From Adineta vaga (lineage: Eukaryota > Rotifera): a stretch of 64,000 bases of DNA. Both the position numbers and the translations under genes were made by a program. Below the pieces are notes generated by a model. The model worked only from the letters and a program-made list of their open reading frames with translations, did not search any database and was not told where the DNA came from. The stretch covers positions 1,364,001 through 1,428,000 of the forward strand of contig CP075494.1 in NCBI GenBank assembly GCA_021613535.1. Direction: 5' to 3'. Position 1 is the first letter of the stretch, and the number at the start of each line of letters is the position of its first letter. This document shows, in pieces, positions 47,209 through 59,662 of this stretch.

Positions 47209-49574
47209 AGCTGTGTATGATGAATATGCCTGCTGTTCTTATCTTACAACAATAATGGTATACAAAGTATTTTTTGAATCAATTCTCTAAATGGAGAAGT
47301 GAAAGAATAGCAATTTTTCGTTTTATCTTGTTCTGACTGTTACGAGATGATTATCTGATTGCACAGCTCAACATAGAGATACCAAGTATAGCCGTATGTG
47401 GAATGAAAATGTGTAACTCATAAACACTGATCGAAATAAAACTAATTTAACCAGAGGCGGACCAACGTAGAACTTTTAGGTGTGTTAATAAAAAGTTTGC
47501 CTGTAGAAGTGTTCCGAGATCGATAATATTGAGAGGAGAGAGAGTGTTGACGATTTTTTCGAATTTCCAGATGGGTTTCAAAGATTCAGAAGAAACAAAT
47601 GAAATTTAAGGGAGTAACCCCTCAACCCAATATGCTTCTTCTCTGAATGATAATCCAAATCTGACTAGGTATCTACATTTGTAATGTTTGCATCTCCGTA
47701 ATAATTAATTTACTTGAACTGAAATTATCAATTTCCTCCTACACTCGCTAGCTCTGCGTACTGTGAAAATATTAGCCAAGTAGGTGAGAATGATTGACCA
47801 GCGTTGAACATGACTCGTATCTCATGGCTTCTAGGATACAACGTACACACTTCTATACAGATAGAAACAATACGAACTTTAGACGATTGAGTACTCACAT
47901 ATACTTCTTATATAGTCGTGCTATTCATAAGGTATAACTTTCAAGAAAACTTGCTTCTAAGTTGTTGCAACTTACCTTGTTAGTAATAACTTGGCCAAGT
48001 TATTCTATCGTTTTGAAAAGACTCAGTACATTATCTACGACTTGGCAACTCTTTTTGTATATAGAAAGAAGAATTACGACTGGAAAAAAACCCACTACAG
48101 AATTGAGAAAAAAATCTACTCGCCAATGAGTCGTTATCGTAAAAGATGTCACCGAATTCAAGATAGCTTATAGTCAGAACCTAAAAAAACGAGTCGTATG
48201 AAGTAAACCAAAAATGTGCTCTGAGAAATGTTGCTCATTGCTACAGATGTGTCGGACCAGTCCTAATTCGAGGCCGAGACCATGAAGAAAAACGTTATCA
48301 GGACTGGACCCGACCTACCAGAAAAATACAAGCTGAGGATGTGGATGAGTGTTATTTTCTCATCCATGCCCATATCCACTCTTACTCACATCACTCTCTT
48401 TCGTATCCTGCACTCGCAGAACACTTTCTACGACGTATATATGATGTAAAAGAGGGTAAAACAATGTATAAGATCACAACACTTGCATGTTTTTTGTTGA
48501 CTCTTATAGCATCCATTGGGTCAATTTTTATTCAGTTATCAAAATTTATCGATGTAGATGTGAGTAGTACGTTGATAGATTATATACAGACAGTGATTCA
48601 CATTGTTATTTTGACGAGCAAATAAAAATACCCAGTCTCATTACTTTTTTTATATAGTGGTAAGAAAATTCTCCAAAGCAAACAGAAAGGAAGAAGAAAA
48701 TAGAAAGACATCATCTACCTACGATAATTTCCATTTACTCGAAAAAGTAACATAACGTAATTAATGAATTAAATTTTCGTGGCACTTGCAAGAAACCGGA
48801 AACTATTTGTGTTCAAGAGCATCGATGCAGCAAGGGACCTGTGTGCTATCCAATCGCTTTAGCAAATCTGGCAGTCTGTCCGTCGATGCCTTCTACAAAT
48901 CTCACAGTTATTGCAAGTATGTCATTTTCCAATTAATATCTATATTTTTCAAACGATTACTCGATATTGAATTCTGATATAAGTTTGGATATTACCTGTA
49001 AAACTGCCAAGACAACTTACACTAATAGCAGCAAAGATTATACCAACTTGGTTGCTTCTTATAGTAGGAATTCTTTAGCTCAGTTTCGATAAGAAAGAAT
49101 CGCATTCTAGCATAGATCTTTACAACAGAGCCATTGAATCTTTTGTCAGATTATTGAACGTATCCTTTGAATTTTAACGAGTACTAATTGCTTCATTTTC
49201 ATTCTTTGGTTTTATATTTAAAATAATACAAGGATTAACCCGTTACGATCGGCTGCGAGCAGAGCGCAGGCAAAAACTTATTATTCTATATATTTTTCCG
49301 CTGTAGATGTGAAGGTCACCGAATTCGAGTTTGGAATCTAAAGAACTGACACTAAGCGGAACGTGAACATGCTACTTTCAGGTACTATCTGGCCGTAAAG
49401 ACACAACAGAGAGTATGAATGCGTGGGTGCAAATGTGGATGTGAGTGCCGTTAACAGTAACGAACACAATATCAGCCACACCCTTAGAACATTCGTTTAT
49501 CAATTCTTATTATTCGAATTCGTTTTCATAAGACTTTTTCATACGTATCTTTTTTATATAGAACCAGAATCTGA
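47209..49574. other. gene-poor region
   Basis: No firm gene. A hydrophobic open frame near 48464..48625 (MYKITTLACFLLTLIASIG) could be a signal-anchor exon, and 48786..48930 is Cys-rich, but neither can be joined into a gene. A weak TG/CA pair lies at 49420..49486. Confidence 0.35.
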
Positions 49575-49737
49575 AATTACAGTTTGTAAAAAAGCAACCT
49601 GAAAAGCTGGCAAAGTAGTGGCAGGTGGTACATCGGGATTCGAATTGTCTCAACTTTCGGTGGCAACAGAATTCGTTAATGATGATGATCGAAATATATA
49701 TATCGCTGATATGCACAATAACCGGATAGTTCAATGG
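49575..49737 (+). pseudogene. NHL-repeat exon relic
   Basis: Reads KVVAGGTSGFELSQLSVATE then FVNDDDRNIYIADMHNNRIVQW, a classic NHL beta-propeller repeat, ending at a donor that splits the Trp codon (TG|GTAAAC). A TGA at 49600..49602 sits where such repeats have tryptophan before the VAGG segment. No neighbouring NHL exons were found, so this is probably a fragment of a decayed gene. Confidence 0.5.
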
Positions 49738-51007
49738 TAAACACATTATTGGCTAGATTTTTTATTTCGTCAGCATTTCCCCTTTTTTACTGAATTTGAA
49801 ACACTAATTTTATCGATATTCAGTTTCTCTGACTGTCTGTCAAAGATTAGCAAACAGAAGTGAACTGTAGCCATTCAGCGACAGTTTGACGACTTTTTTC
49901 AGTTTCCTTGCCGAGGTTGCTCTTATTATAAGTGATGAGGTACAATTGTGTTAAGTATGTTGTTTATAAAAGAAATAGTTTTCCACATAATGAGCTGTCG
50001 ACAAGGTAGTATGACGTATATTTTAATTTTTTCCGGGTTTTTACCAACAGTTTCGTAAAACAAGACAGACAACTGATTTGGCCGACAAATGTTCGAAGCT
50101 AAAAAGATTTACTTTTCACACAGAGCTCGATCAAACGTGTGGAAAAGTCAGGATGAAGAAGCAAACTCACTCAAAATTTCATTCATACCTACTATAGTCT
50201 CATCCTCGCCCGCATTCTCACACACACCCTCTCAAGATGGAAACAGAACAAAATCAATATTTGTCTTGATATTTTGCGGTGATTTAGTGAAGGTACTGGT
50301 GTGGATTACTTAGATGTGTGTTCTCACACCCACCCTTACTCTCACCTTCAAACCTACTGACTACTTATTGGTCTATCAAATCGAATTTTTTGGAATGGGA
50401 TCAACTTGAATATAAATTCTGTCACCTAATAACAAGTTTTTTAAAATCAATATTTTCTTTATTGAAATTGCTCTTGAACTAAAACAGATATGTACGAATT
50501 ATGATCAATTGCAGCCATCGTAAGGATGAATTTGAGAGTTCTTTAAACCCAGATCACATCCTCATCCTGAAATGCTTGAACACATTGTCGAAAAAGAAGC
50601 ATGTCGATTGTCAAATGTATTTAGCTGTCATTAAGGGGAAATCAACTGATAATTTTGAGAAATCATGAAAATAAACTTCAAAATCAGGAAATTACTTAGT
50701 TTTTCCTTGGTTTTCATTCGAAAATAAATCAGTCTCTTTGTGATAAAAATTAGCAAAAGAAAATTTTGTTTGTTTTCATTAATGATATTTCTTGAAGTTT
50801 GAGTTTCTTATTACATTTGAAGCGCTAGGAGAACTCGAATATGATCCTAGAAGTGAGAACATCATGAATTGCGAAAGATTATTTATTGAAGTATATGTTT
50901 TTCAGGGTTATTTTTTGTAGAATGTAGACAAGAAAATAACAGCATCATAGGCTCGTATTGTTATCGAGATAAAATGAAATCGAAGAAAGTTGATGTGGTC
51001 GTTGTAT
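49738..51007. other. intergenic stretch with unpaired TG/CA arms
   Basis: CA-rich arms at about 50195..50235 and 50321..50350 (TCACACCCACCCTTACTCTC). No gene supported. Confidence 0.4.
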
Positions 51008-54000
51008 TCATATGTCTCTCCGACATCCTGAATAGAATACAGTCATGAGTTTCATAAGATGTTCCTTGATTTTCTCTGATTCGTTTAATAATCCTCGACC
51101 CTTGTAAATAGTCTTGTATTTATCGACCAGATTGTTAAAGTTTTGCTGGCGCGTTATTTTGTTGCCAGAAAATATATGATAGGTTTTACCATTTTCCCAA
51201 AATAATCCAAGATTAATCTCATTATCTCTGATGAGTTGACAAGCCATGGCTATACCGAGACCTACCGATAAATCGTGGTATTCGTCTTTTAAACCACCAT
51301 TGTCATTGTTACGTTTGTGATCGACAATGCGACGACGTACGATCTCCATTAGAAAAAGAAGCATGACTTCGGGATCATCGATACCATCTTCTGGTGGAAT
51401 ACTTCCATATGACTTCGGTATCCAAGTTGATGGGTACAAGCCATAATTTCCTGGTTGTCCAGTTTTGGGGCTTCCATCATAATTCGATACGATGAAAAAC
51501 GCTTTGTCTCCAAACGAGATTCTTATCATCAATCTATCATGGCCTTCTAATGCATACATGTTGTATTTAATAGTATATTCTGATCCATCTGGCAGCTTTT
51601 TACCGATCCCATCTAATTTGGCTTGTTGAAGTTCTATTAAGCAGAGAACTATAAATTTATATTCTTTCTGGTCAAGAACGATTGCTTCAGCGAACTTGTT
51701 GTAGTATTCCTTAGACTCAAAGCAACTATCAACCCTTCTTTTCATTTTTGACAGCCTGTCTGTATAAATATCTTTCCAATTTGTCCAAAACTCATCTTCA
51801 ATATCGAAGTAAAACTTGTTTAGATCACCATCTTGTCCTGCACCTGTATTTGTCTAAAACATAAATAATTCGTAACGTATTATCAAAATAATTCTCATGT
51901 TATTCGCATGTAGTTATCTGTCACCGAACAGAAATGTGATGATTTGATTTTCTGTGGCTCTTTCGTAAGGCAATAGTGGGAAGTATTTTAAAGATCATTA
52001 TTGAAAAGTTGTAGGGATCATTTTGTCAGGTATAGCAAGTTAATATTCAGAAAGTCAATCGTGCTCGTAAAGTTATACGGAATGGTCGTCTTCTTTCTAA
52101 TTTGTTATAGTGTTATTTAATACCATTAACATTAAACAAAAGTATCATATTATTATGATAATATTTGAAACTAGAAAATATAACTCGTATTAACAGTTTG
52201 AGTGTGGGTTAAGAGAACGCACTCCCGTACACTCAAAAAATAGCCAATCTCATTTCTTTCAGTAGCTTCAGTTTTTCAGTTGTTTTTTACTTTATCACAG
52301 CGGCTTTTTTATATTGATTAAGTATACAGAAAAAATCTCAACATAGTTGAGATACGATTAATTTAACAAATTCATCCTCATGTATTGGGTTTGAGTTTCC
52401 TTCTTTTTGGAAATTGATCTAAGAAAACTCTATAATACGTTCTATATAGAGTACTGCAGGGCAAGACATTCTGGCAACCTGTAACCTGCCCTTCTCTGAT
52501 TTCGGCAACCTCCAACCTGCCCTGCCCTGTGAATTTTTTGCGTACCCTGCCCTGCCCTGCAAAAATTTCCGTAACCTTTAACCTGCCCTGCCCTGCCCTG
52601 TTTCACATTATAAGAAAACCCAACACTTTCATACCAATTTCTTACACAATTTTATTCATCTATTTCAAATTATAAAGTAAATATAAACAAAAACAATATC
52701 ACATATCTCGAAAATTCCGAATCATTAACATATCGTCGACAACATTTGGACTTAATAATTGTCTTCGTTTTTCTAAAATCCTTCCAGACGAACTAAAAAT
52801 ACGCTCTGATGTTGCTGAACTTGCTGGAATTCCAAGTAAAGATTTTGCTAGTAAAGCAAGTTGCGGAAATATCAAAGAATGTTTTTTCCACCATTTTAAT
52901 AATGTATCATCTTTTGTAAATGAAGTTTTTGTTGAAAGATAACGATCTAGTTCGTCAGATTCATCATCTGAGTCTTCCTCGACATCTCCAGCAAATTCTA
53001 CCATAACATCATTTTCTACAATACGATTCTTTTTCATTTTTTTTGATCGTTTATTGGTGATTTTAGAGTTCATATCAGATGATAAAGATGAGTATTCTTC
53101 ACGAATATCAAGTGTTACTATTATTTTTCTAATATCAGCATAAGTTTCATTTCGATAATTATCATCTAATATCTAAAATAAAATGTCAAAGATATAAGAG
53201 TGGTGTAGCTCTAGAAACAAATCAGGTTACTTGAAGTTTTTTTGTTAAAGGATATAAACATGTAGCTATATAATGTAATGATGTTAAATGAATTTTCTCA
53301 TCCAACATCTTTGAAACAGCATTTTTAAGTTGAATTAATAATAAATGATCATCATCTTTAACCGTACAAGAACCTTTTAATTTCCAGAACCAAGGAACAA
53401 CTAGATGTAACGTTGGCGAAGAATCAGCGGATAATTGTTCACTTGCTACTTTGAATAATGATAAAAATTTCTCCAGTTCTATAACTAATTTTCGATTAAT
53501 ATTATGCAAATAATGTGTTTCATTTCGTTCCAATAAAAGATCTTCACAATTATTGAAGTTCAATGATATTGATTCAAGCATATCATGAATCGAGTTCCAA
53601 CGAGTTTCAACATTCAACTTAAGACTAGTTGATAATAATTGATTCATTTCACATCGTTTAAAATGGCTACACAACTCTTGACATGACTTAATTAACAATT
53701 CTAAGTTTGGACATAGTTTAACACCATTATGCAATGATAAGTTCAAGCAATGGCAGATACATCTAAGATGTACTTCTCCCTCTAAACAGAAAAAATATTA
53801 TGCAAAATGAATTCGCACGTATAAGTCACTCACTCAAACCACAAACAAGATTTGAACCATTATCCGTTATGTAGATTATATGATATTTGTCCGGGTCAAT
53901 ATCATAACCTGACAAAATAAAAAAGATTTTTTTCTTTGTATTATCACCTGTTTTTGATTGTTCAAATAAGCAAGTATGTAGCATATAAGTAATATTTTCC

Positions 54001-56158
54001 TCATCTCTACAGTAATGAATATTAATTGTTAAATAACTCTCACTTGTACCACTGTTTTTCCAATAATCGGTTGATATACCTATTAATTTCACACCTTGTA
54101 AATCAATCTTCAGGATATCTTTCAATTTTTTTCGATAATCTTCTGATATTCTAGAAACAGTACGAGAGATATTAGTTGGATCAGGTAATAATGATGTTGA
54201 TGTAGGTGCACCAAGTTTAGCAACACCATATTGATAGCCAAGATTAATTAAAGATTGACATAAATATGTAAAACCAGAACCTTTTACAATATTGAAAGAT
54301 CTCATATCAAATGAACAAAACTTTGCACAGGCTACTGTTATTGATCGTTTATCATCAGCTGATATACTAACTTCATTTGATTTATTTAAATATTTATCAA
54401 GAGTGTTATTGTTCTTTGGTTGATTTGATTTTTCAAGACAATTTTTAACATGATAACTAATGGTAGAAGTTCCATTAGAAATTGAATATGATAAAATGTC
54501 ATTGCATAATCGACATTGAACAAATGGTTGATATACATCACTGGAGGATTTAACACGTAATAAATGTTGCCAAAATGAACCATGTGATAAAGATGGTGGT
54601 TCTGCTTTAGCAATAAATTCACCATTCTTCAATTTCTCCATCACCTCTTTTTTTTTTCGTTCCATATCTTTTTTTAAATCTGACATAGATGATACTTCAA
54701 AAAGCAGAAAATCTAGATGATATTAATGACGATAATAAAAAGAATGTATACTATAACATTGATAATGCTAATAAAAAGACTAATATGATATTAATAATAA
54801 TAATAACATTTAAACGATCCAAATTTACAATGTTAATAATGATACTAGAAAAAAAAGATAATAGTAAAATTTAGAAAATTTAATATACATCTTTGTACCT
54901 ATATGTATATAAAGAATAAACTAAACTAAATTAGCGATATTTACATTCCTATTGGATATCTATGTGGATCAATTTGAATGGTTTCTGTTTAATTTTATTC
55001 TTTTCGTTCTGTATAATTTTACAAAAGATGTCAATAGTATTTGGTGTGTAAAATTTATCACAGGTTGAAGACAGGTTACGACATTCGTACCCTGCAACCT
55101 GCCCTGTATAAATTTTCATAACCTTGCCCTGTCCTGCCCTGGCCGGGCAGGGCAGGGCAGGGCAGGTTGGTTCGACCTGCAGTACTCTAGTTCTATATGA
55201 GTTTTTAGAACGTTCAACATGTAATAATAGAAAGAAATATGCACTGAATGAATCGAAAATTTTTTATAACAAGCCATTTCGACATGTATTGTATTATTCG
55301 CACTTTTTCGCTTACGAATGGGAATCATCTGCAGTGATACCTCCCGTTTTTATTCACTCATATCTCGTTTGATCAAGTATATTGAGGCAGTAAAAAGTCT
55401 GAAAAGATTTTTTCCTTATCATCTTCCTTCAAAATGTATAACTCTTGTGCTGTAACTTTAATTCGTTGCTATACATTATCCGACAAAAGTAAATCAATCG
55501 ATATCGGTCTGAAAATTTGCCCGAACATACGTCTTATGACCCTAAGATAATCCTGAAAATCTCAACTAAAAAAATGTGCATTTCAAAAGATAATTTATTT
55601 TTAAACAAACTCCGTTTTAAGTATCATATCTCTCTTCTAATGCACTTTTATCTTAAAAAATTATTTGAAACTATAATAATTATGATTATAGTAAGATATC
55701 TGGTTTATATTACATCATATTCGGTAAAAAGCATCTTAAGAATGTGAATATTCTCTTAATCTACATCTCTATTCTATTAGCACAGCCCATATGACTTTTA
55801 CCAGTGTTATAACGAACCCTAGGTTTTTGATGAAAAAAACAGTAAAACATATTTTTCTGAATTTATTCTATTTATCTGAGTTGCTTACATTGTTCGAAAT
55901 GCTCTCTTGTGGTATTGTCGATGTATTGATATCAGGCTGGGTATCACTTCCGCTTTTTGGAATAGAACCTTCGTCGTGATCAGTAGAAGAAGGTGTGCTC
56001 CCTAAAAATGCAGAGTTATTGTTTAATATGAGTTAATAGAGCAAAACTGTTTCACCTTTGAGAAGCGGAAGTGTGTCTGAGTTTAATGAGAGGTTTTGTA
56101 CTTCTTTATTGATATTTGTTACTGATAATTCATTTTGTTGTTCATTCGAGGACGCCAT
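51008..56158 (-). CDS. predicted 353-aa protein of unknown function, hAT element in its large intron
   Basis: Proposed exons 56158..56056, 56001..55889 and 51853..51008 (1062 nt, all joins in phase). Exon 1 starts MASSNEQQNELSV; exons 1-2 are a disordered Ser/Thr/Asn/Gln-rich head. Exon 3 encodes a compact 282-residue domain with FYFDIEDEFWTNWKDIYTD, DRLMIRISFGDKAFFIVSNY and NLGLFWENGKTYHIF. I do not recognise the domain. It has no signal peptide or TM helix. The 4.0-kb intron contains a complete hAT transposon in the same orientation. The link from exon 2 to exon 3 rests on matching phase 0, a good donor (AAT|GTAAGC) and acceptor (TTTTAG|ACA), and the lack of any other partner exon. Exon 3 alone is confident; the join is less so. 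Confidence 0.5.
52196..52235. repeat. TG/CA-type hairpin, short
   Basis: TTTGAGTGTGGGTT ... CCCGTACACTCAAA, in the intron beside the hAT element. Confidence 0.5.
52447..55189 (-). mobile_element. complete autonomous hAT transposon
   Basis: 2743 bp bounded by perfect 14-bp inverted repeats TAGAGTACTGCAGG and flanked by perfect 8-bp target duplications GTTCTATA (52439..52446 and 55190..55197). Both ends hold many CCTGCCCTG/CAGGGCAGG subterminal repeats, likely transposase-binding sites. Carries one intact three-exon transposase. Perfect duplications and an open gene point to a recent insertion. Confidence 0.93.
52699..54686 (-). CDS. hAT transposase, intact
   Basis: Three exons: 54686..53834, 53781..53231, 53172..52699, with introns of 52 and 58 bp. 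Total 1878 nt, 625 aa, all in phase. The N-terminus is charged and followed by a BED-like finger (QCRLCNDIL..HVKNC). The core contains KLIGISTDYWKNSG (first catalytic Asp), HIIYITDNGSNLVCGL (second Asp) and the CICHCLNLSLHNG segment created by splicing. The C-terminus LLGIPASSATSERIFSSSGR is the hAT dimerisation motif. The enzyme excises the element by double-strand cleavage and inserts it with 8-bp duplications, as seen here. No stop or frameshift is present. Confidence 0.9.
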
Positions 56159-56419
56159 GAAATCAAGTTTATCTGTAAAGAAAAATTTCAACGATTGGAC
56201 CACTCTTCATATACTCAACATATCAAGAAATTAAAAGAGAAAACATCGAATACAGAGCCAGATAACGATATACGGTTTAGAGGCCAAATAATGAGTAAAA
56301 TATTTGCTCTGCTGTTATCTAATAAGGTTACTTAACTTTAACTGATGATAATAGAGAGTCGAGTAGATGAACCTTAGATTTATCCACTGACTTAGAAATA
56401 AGAGAGCGCTAGTATATAT

Positions 56420-56456
56420 TGAGGGTGTGGGTCTCTTGTATTCACACTCACACTCT
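56420..56456. repeat. TG/CA-rich hairpin, short
   Basis: TGAGGGTGTGGGT, short spacer, ACTCACACTCT. Confidence 0.55.
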
Positions 56457-57058
56457 AAAATAAAGTATCGATTTCTCGATTTGAATTAACATCTACGAGA
56501 CACCAATAATGATGATACTTGTCTGTCAACATAATTTCTGATTATAAATACATTCTGCGGCTCATTAACAGATCACTTACACTTAATCGAAAATCAAGTA
56601 AAAACCACCCTAATTCGGGAATGAAAATGAGAGACACTAAATCTTTCCACAGCATTTATAATTCATCGAGCTCTACCTGTTGCAAACCAAATACAACCTA
56701 AATTGCTCAGACGCCTAAATATACGCTCACACGAAGAGATCTAATGTAGGTTTGAGAAGAGATTCCACTAATGAGACAGCGTTTAACTACTTACAATTAG
56801 ACAGGCATTAGAAAGTCGAGACTAGAGTAGAATCAACAAAAAAATACATATATAAAATACTCGATGATTCATCAAGATGCTCTTGTAACATTTAATGTCC
56901 ATTTGAGTTTAGACACTGAATAGTATCAATATCAGTTTTTTTTTCAATTAAACTCAGTAACAAGTAAGACCGAATTTCATAGTGATTTATGTACAAAGAC
57001 CTTACTTATATTTTACTGTCATGAGTAAAAAAATGTCATTCAGAGATACATTCTAGAG

Positions 57059-57601
57059 TCAAAAATTCTTTGAAGAATGCCGGTACAAATAACAAGATGT
57101 CAAAACTTTTGAAAAATTTTCTGAAAATAAAATTCTGACAATGTTATCCGTATCATGAATCATTTTCAATATGAAATGGTAGCTACATGTGACATCAATG
57201 CGATTTGCCTCATTCGATTCGAATGTATATTTTGCTCCACCATCAATTGATTGTCCCAATTTCATATAGTACTAGGCCTGATAGAATCTCAATCAGGACT
57301 AATTACTAGTCAATCGAAATAAGATAAGATTACACAGTTTATCTACCTGGGACTAACGAAGAAAACTGATGTTTCAGCTAGCGAAGTATCGGTTAAGTAT
57401 GACACTCCTGAAGTCGCGCTGTTCCCTTAATCTCGAGCAGAGCTAAACGATTCACGATAAAGATAAAAGTTCACAAACTATTTTATAACAATTATGTAAA
57501 GAAAGTTTACCCTTCAATCTTACCTTTTTATCGTGTTTGATAGATTTTTTTGAAACTAAAACTATATATACGTTAGATTTAATAGGTGTAGCGGATGTCA
57601 T
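57059..57601 (-). CDS. possible two-exon small protein
   Basis: Exons 57601..57524 (MTSATPIKSNVYIVLV...DKK, with strong donor AAG|GTAAGA) and 57271..57059 (YYMKLGQSIDGGAKYTFESN, then ANRIDVTCSYHFILKMIHD) give 96 aa in phase. The second exon has mixed, protein-like composition. No family recognised; a further upstream exon near 57660-57760 (acceptor CTCTTCAG, LLDSQQEYDHQNNF) could belong to the same gene. Confidence 0.33.
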
Positions 57602-57839
57602 TTTTATGTTTATTATTCTGACTGTAATTCGTTGAATACAAGAATATTCAATGAAGTTTTGAATATTCTTTTTCAAATACATATGCACCTCTTGCATCTA
57701 ATGTTTTCTTAGATGTTTTATGTAAGAAATTATTTTGATGATCATATTCTTGTTGACTGTCAAGCAGAACTGAAGAGAAAAATATGAAGTTATTCGTTGC
57801 TAGTCCCCAACAGTAGAAAGAGAATGAGAAAAAAAACAA

Positions 57840-59024
57840 TCAGTTTTTCCTTTTAAAATATCGTCTCTTTACGGTGTTGGACGATTTTTTGGCGTCAGAT
57901 TGATATTATTTGCGTTAGAAAATTGTGAGAGCATTAAAAAATAGAGGACAAAAGTATAGGCATAAGGAAACAATTACGATCGAAGAATATAAAAGAAAGA
58001 AATATTTCACTGGGTTTTTTCCATTCTGTTCCGAACAGTAACGATTATCGAACAACTATAACAACCGCATGGAAAAAGATTTTTCTCAACTAAAAATGAA
58101 GTTATATATAAGATGTAGCGTACACAAAGATGATATATCAAACTGAAGTTGGTTGTCAGTGAAAATAGACCTTCTTCAATTACACCACTATTAACAACCA
58201 CCTCGAAAATGGTACATATTCTGATCGTCTATAGCAAATATCATAACAATAGTTTATTAAACTATGAATAAATCGAATAAATAAATAAACCTATGAAAAA
58301 TAAAACAGATTCTTATCACACAGTAAACAGTCAAGAAGTAGATTCATTTTGACAGAGGAGATGGAATAAAATATCCTTGATACGTTGTCATCGATACGAA
58401 CGTAATTAAGTATGTTCACAATCACAAATAGTCATTTAATCAATTGCTTCTATGCTCAGTTGTGCTGCTCTTATTTCTTCCAAACGTATACTATGTGTCA
58501 TTCTCAAAGTAGCAAGAGTTGCATAACCATAGTTGCTCTGGATATGAGATATGAAAATGAACATTCTGGAACAAAACTAGTTCATTTCCTATAAGATTTC
58601 GTTCTCGAAAAGAAAGAAAAAGATCGATGCGTTGACAATTCGGTATTTGATTTTGCATATATTGAATACATATATTTCTATCAGTGAAATGTCGAACACG
58701 ACGCCCAAGATTACTCTAACTAAGTGGGTGTCGATGGGTTGAGTCAAGAAGAACAGCAAGTTGATTATTCATGTACGAAGATATCTACAAATAAAGAAAA
58801 ACAAAAGAACTCTTCAAAGTATTGATTACTGATTACAGTCCGTATTTTTCATTCTAAATTCATTAATAAATTGACAGCGATGGAAAATATATTTTTTCGT
58901 AAGTTCGGATGCGCTTTAGAAATTATCGGATTATCGAAAAAAGGATATAAAATTTAAATGTCTTTTCCATCAGTCGCAATCGTTGACTTTCTGTTCAGCG
59001 AAATTATTCAATCCATTTAAGATT
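57840..59024. other. intergenic stretch
   Basis: AT-rich; no gene, RNA or repeat recognised. Confidence 0.4.
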
Positions 59025-59591
59025 TCAATACATTGATCGTAGTTCTTGTTTTTTTTTCCTAGCATGTTGATCACCCCGGATTCGACTTTGCATTGTCATA
59101 TCGATTGCTATGTGTACACTTAATTCTTCAAGATTATCCGACATATAACAAATAGAATAATATTTGGTGAAGAACTTTTCTGTTTCATGTTGAGTCGTCG
59201 GCTGTGATCCAAACAGATAAATCGATGGAGGTTGATTACGTGAACATAATTTTTCCAAAAACGATTGATCAGTCTTAGTTTTAAATGAGGAAACGATGAC
59301 TGATAAATCAGTGCGATCTAGTACCCATTGATAATCCTGTTGTTCTTGTATAATCATCAAATTTGTACCAATAACTTGTTTAAGAATTCCAGAAATGTTC
59401 TCAAATGTTTCTTTCGAAAATGACGACTTCAGGAGCATAACGTTCATATTGAAATTATCCGTGCGTTCGAATGAAGAAATGTCGTTTTCATTATCCACCA
59501 CAATACTCCGAACAAAAGGAGATATTTCAATTGAATTTAGACTATGTACAGCATCATTTTCATAGCTTAATTTCACAAAACTGGTAGACAT
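59025..59591 (-). CDS. 188-aa protein of unknown function
   Basis: Intact single-exon ORF from the ATG at 59591 (MSTSFVKLSYENDAVH). The pattern of short hydrophobic strands (SIVVD, NVMLLKSS, LSVIVSSF, PSIYLFGS) alternating with helices suggests an alpha/beta fold, and it ends in a basic helix (RIRGDQHARKKKQELRSMY). No signal peptide or TM helix. I do not recognise a family. A good TATA-like box lies about 62 bp upstream, which supports a real promoter and this start. Confidence 0.6.
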   Translation of the reverse strand: MSTSFVKLSYENDAVHSLNSIEISPFVRSIVVDNENDISSFERTDNFNMNVMLLKSSFSKETFENISGILKQVIGTNLMIIQEQQDYQWVLDRTDLSVIVSSFKTKTDQSFLEKLCSRNQPPSIYLFGSQPTTQHETEKFFTKYYSICYMSDNLEELSVHIAIDMTMQSRIRGDQHARKKKQELRSMY

Positions 59592-59652
59592 AATGTATAT
59601 ATTACTTATTACAAGTGAAAAAGTGATTCTATTTTATCGATTCAATTTAGCG

Positions 59653-59662
59653 TATTTATATA
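59653..59662 (-). promoter_or_regulatory. TATA box of the 188-aa gene
   Basis: TATATAAATA on the minus strand, about 62 bp before the ATG at 59591; the same spacing is seen at the SOUL gene. Confidence 0.45.

Noticed and set aside
48341-48625. 94-aa plus-strand frame
   Set aside because: The first third is a TG/CA repeat arm; only the later hydrophobic part could be a signal anchor and no partner exon was found.
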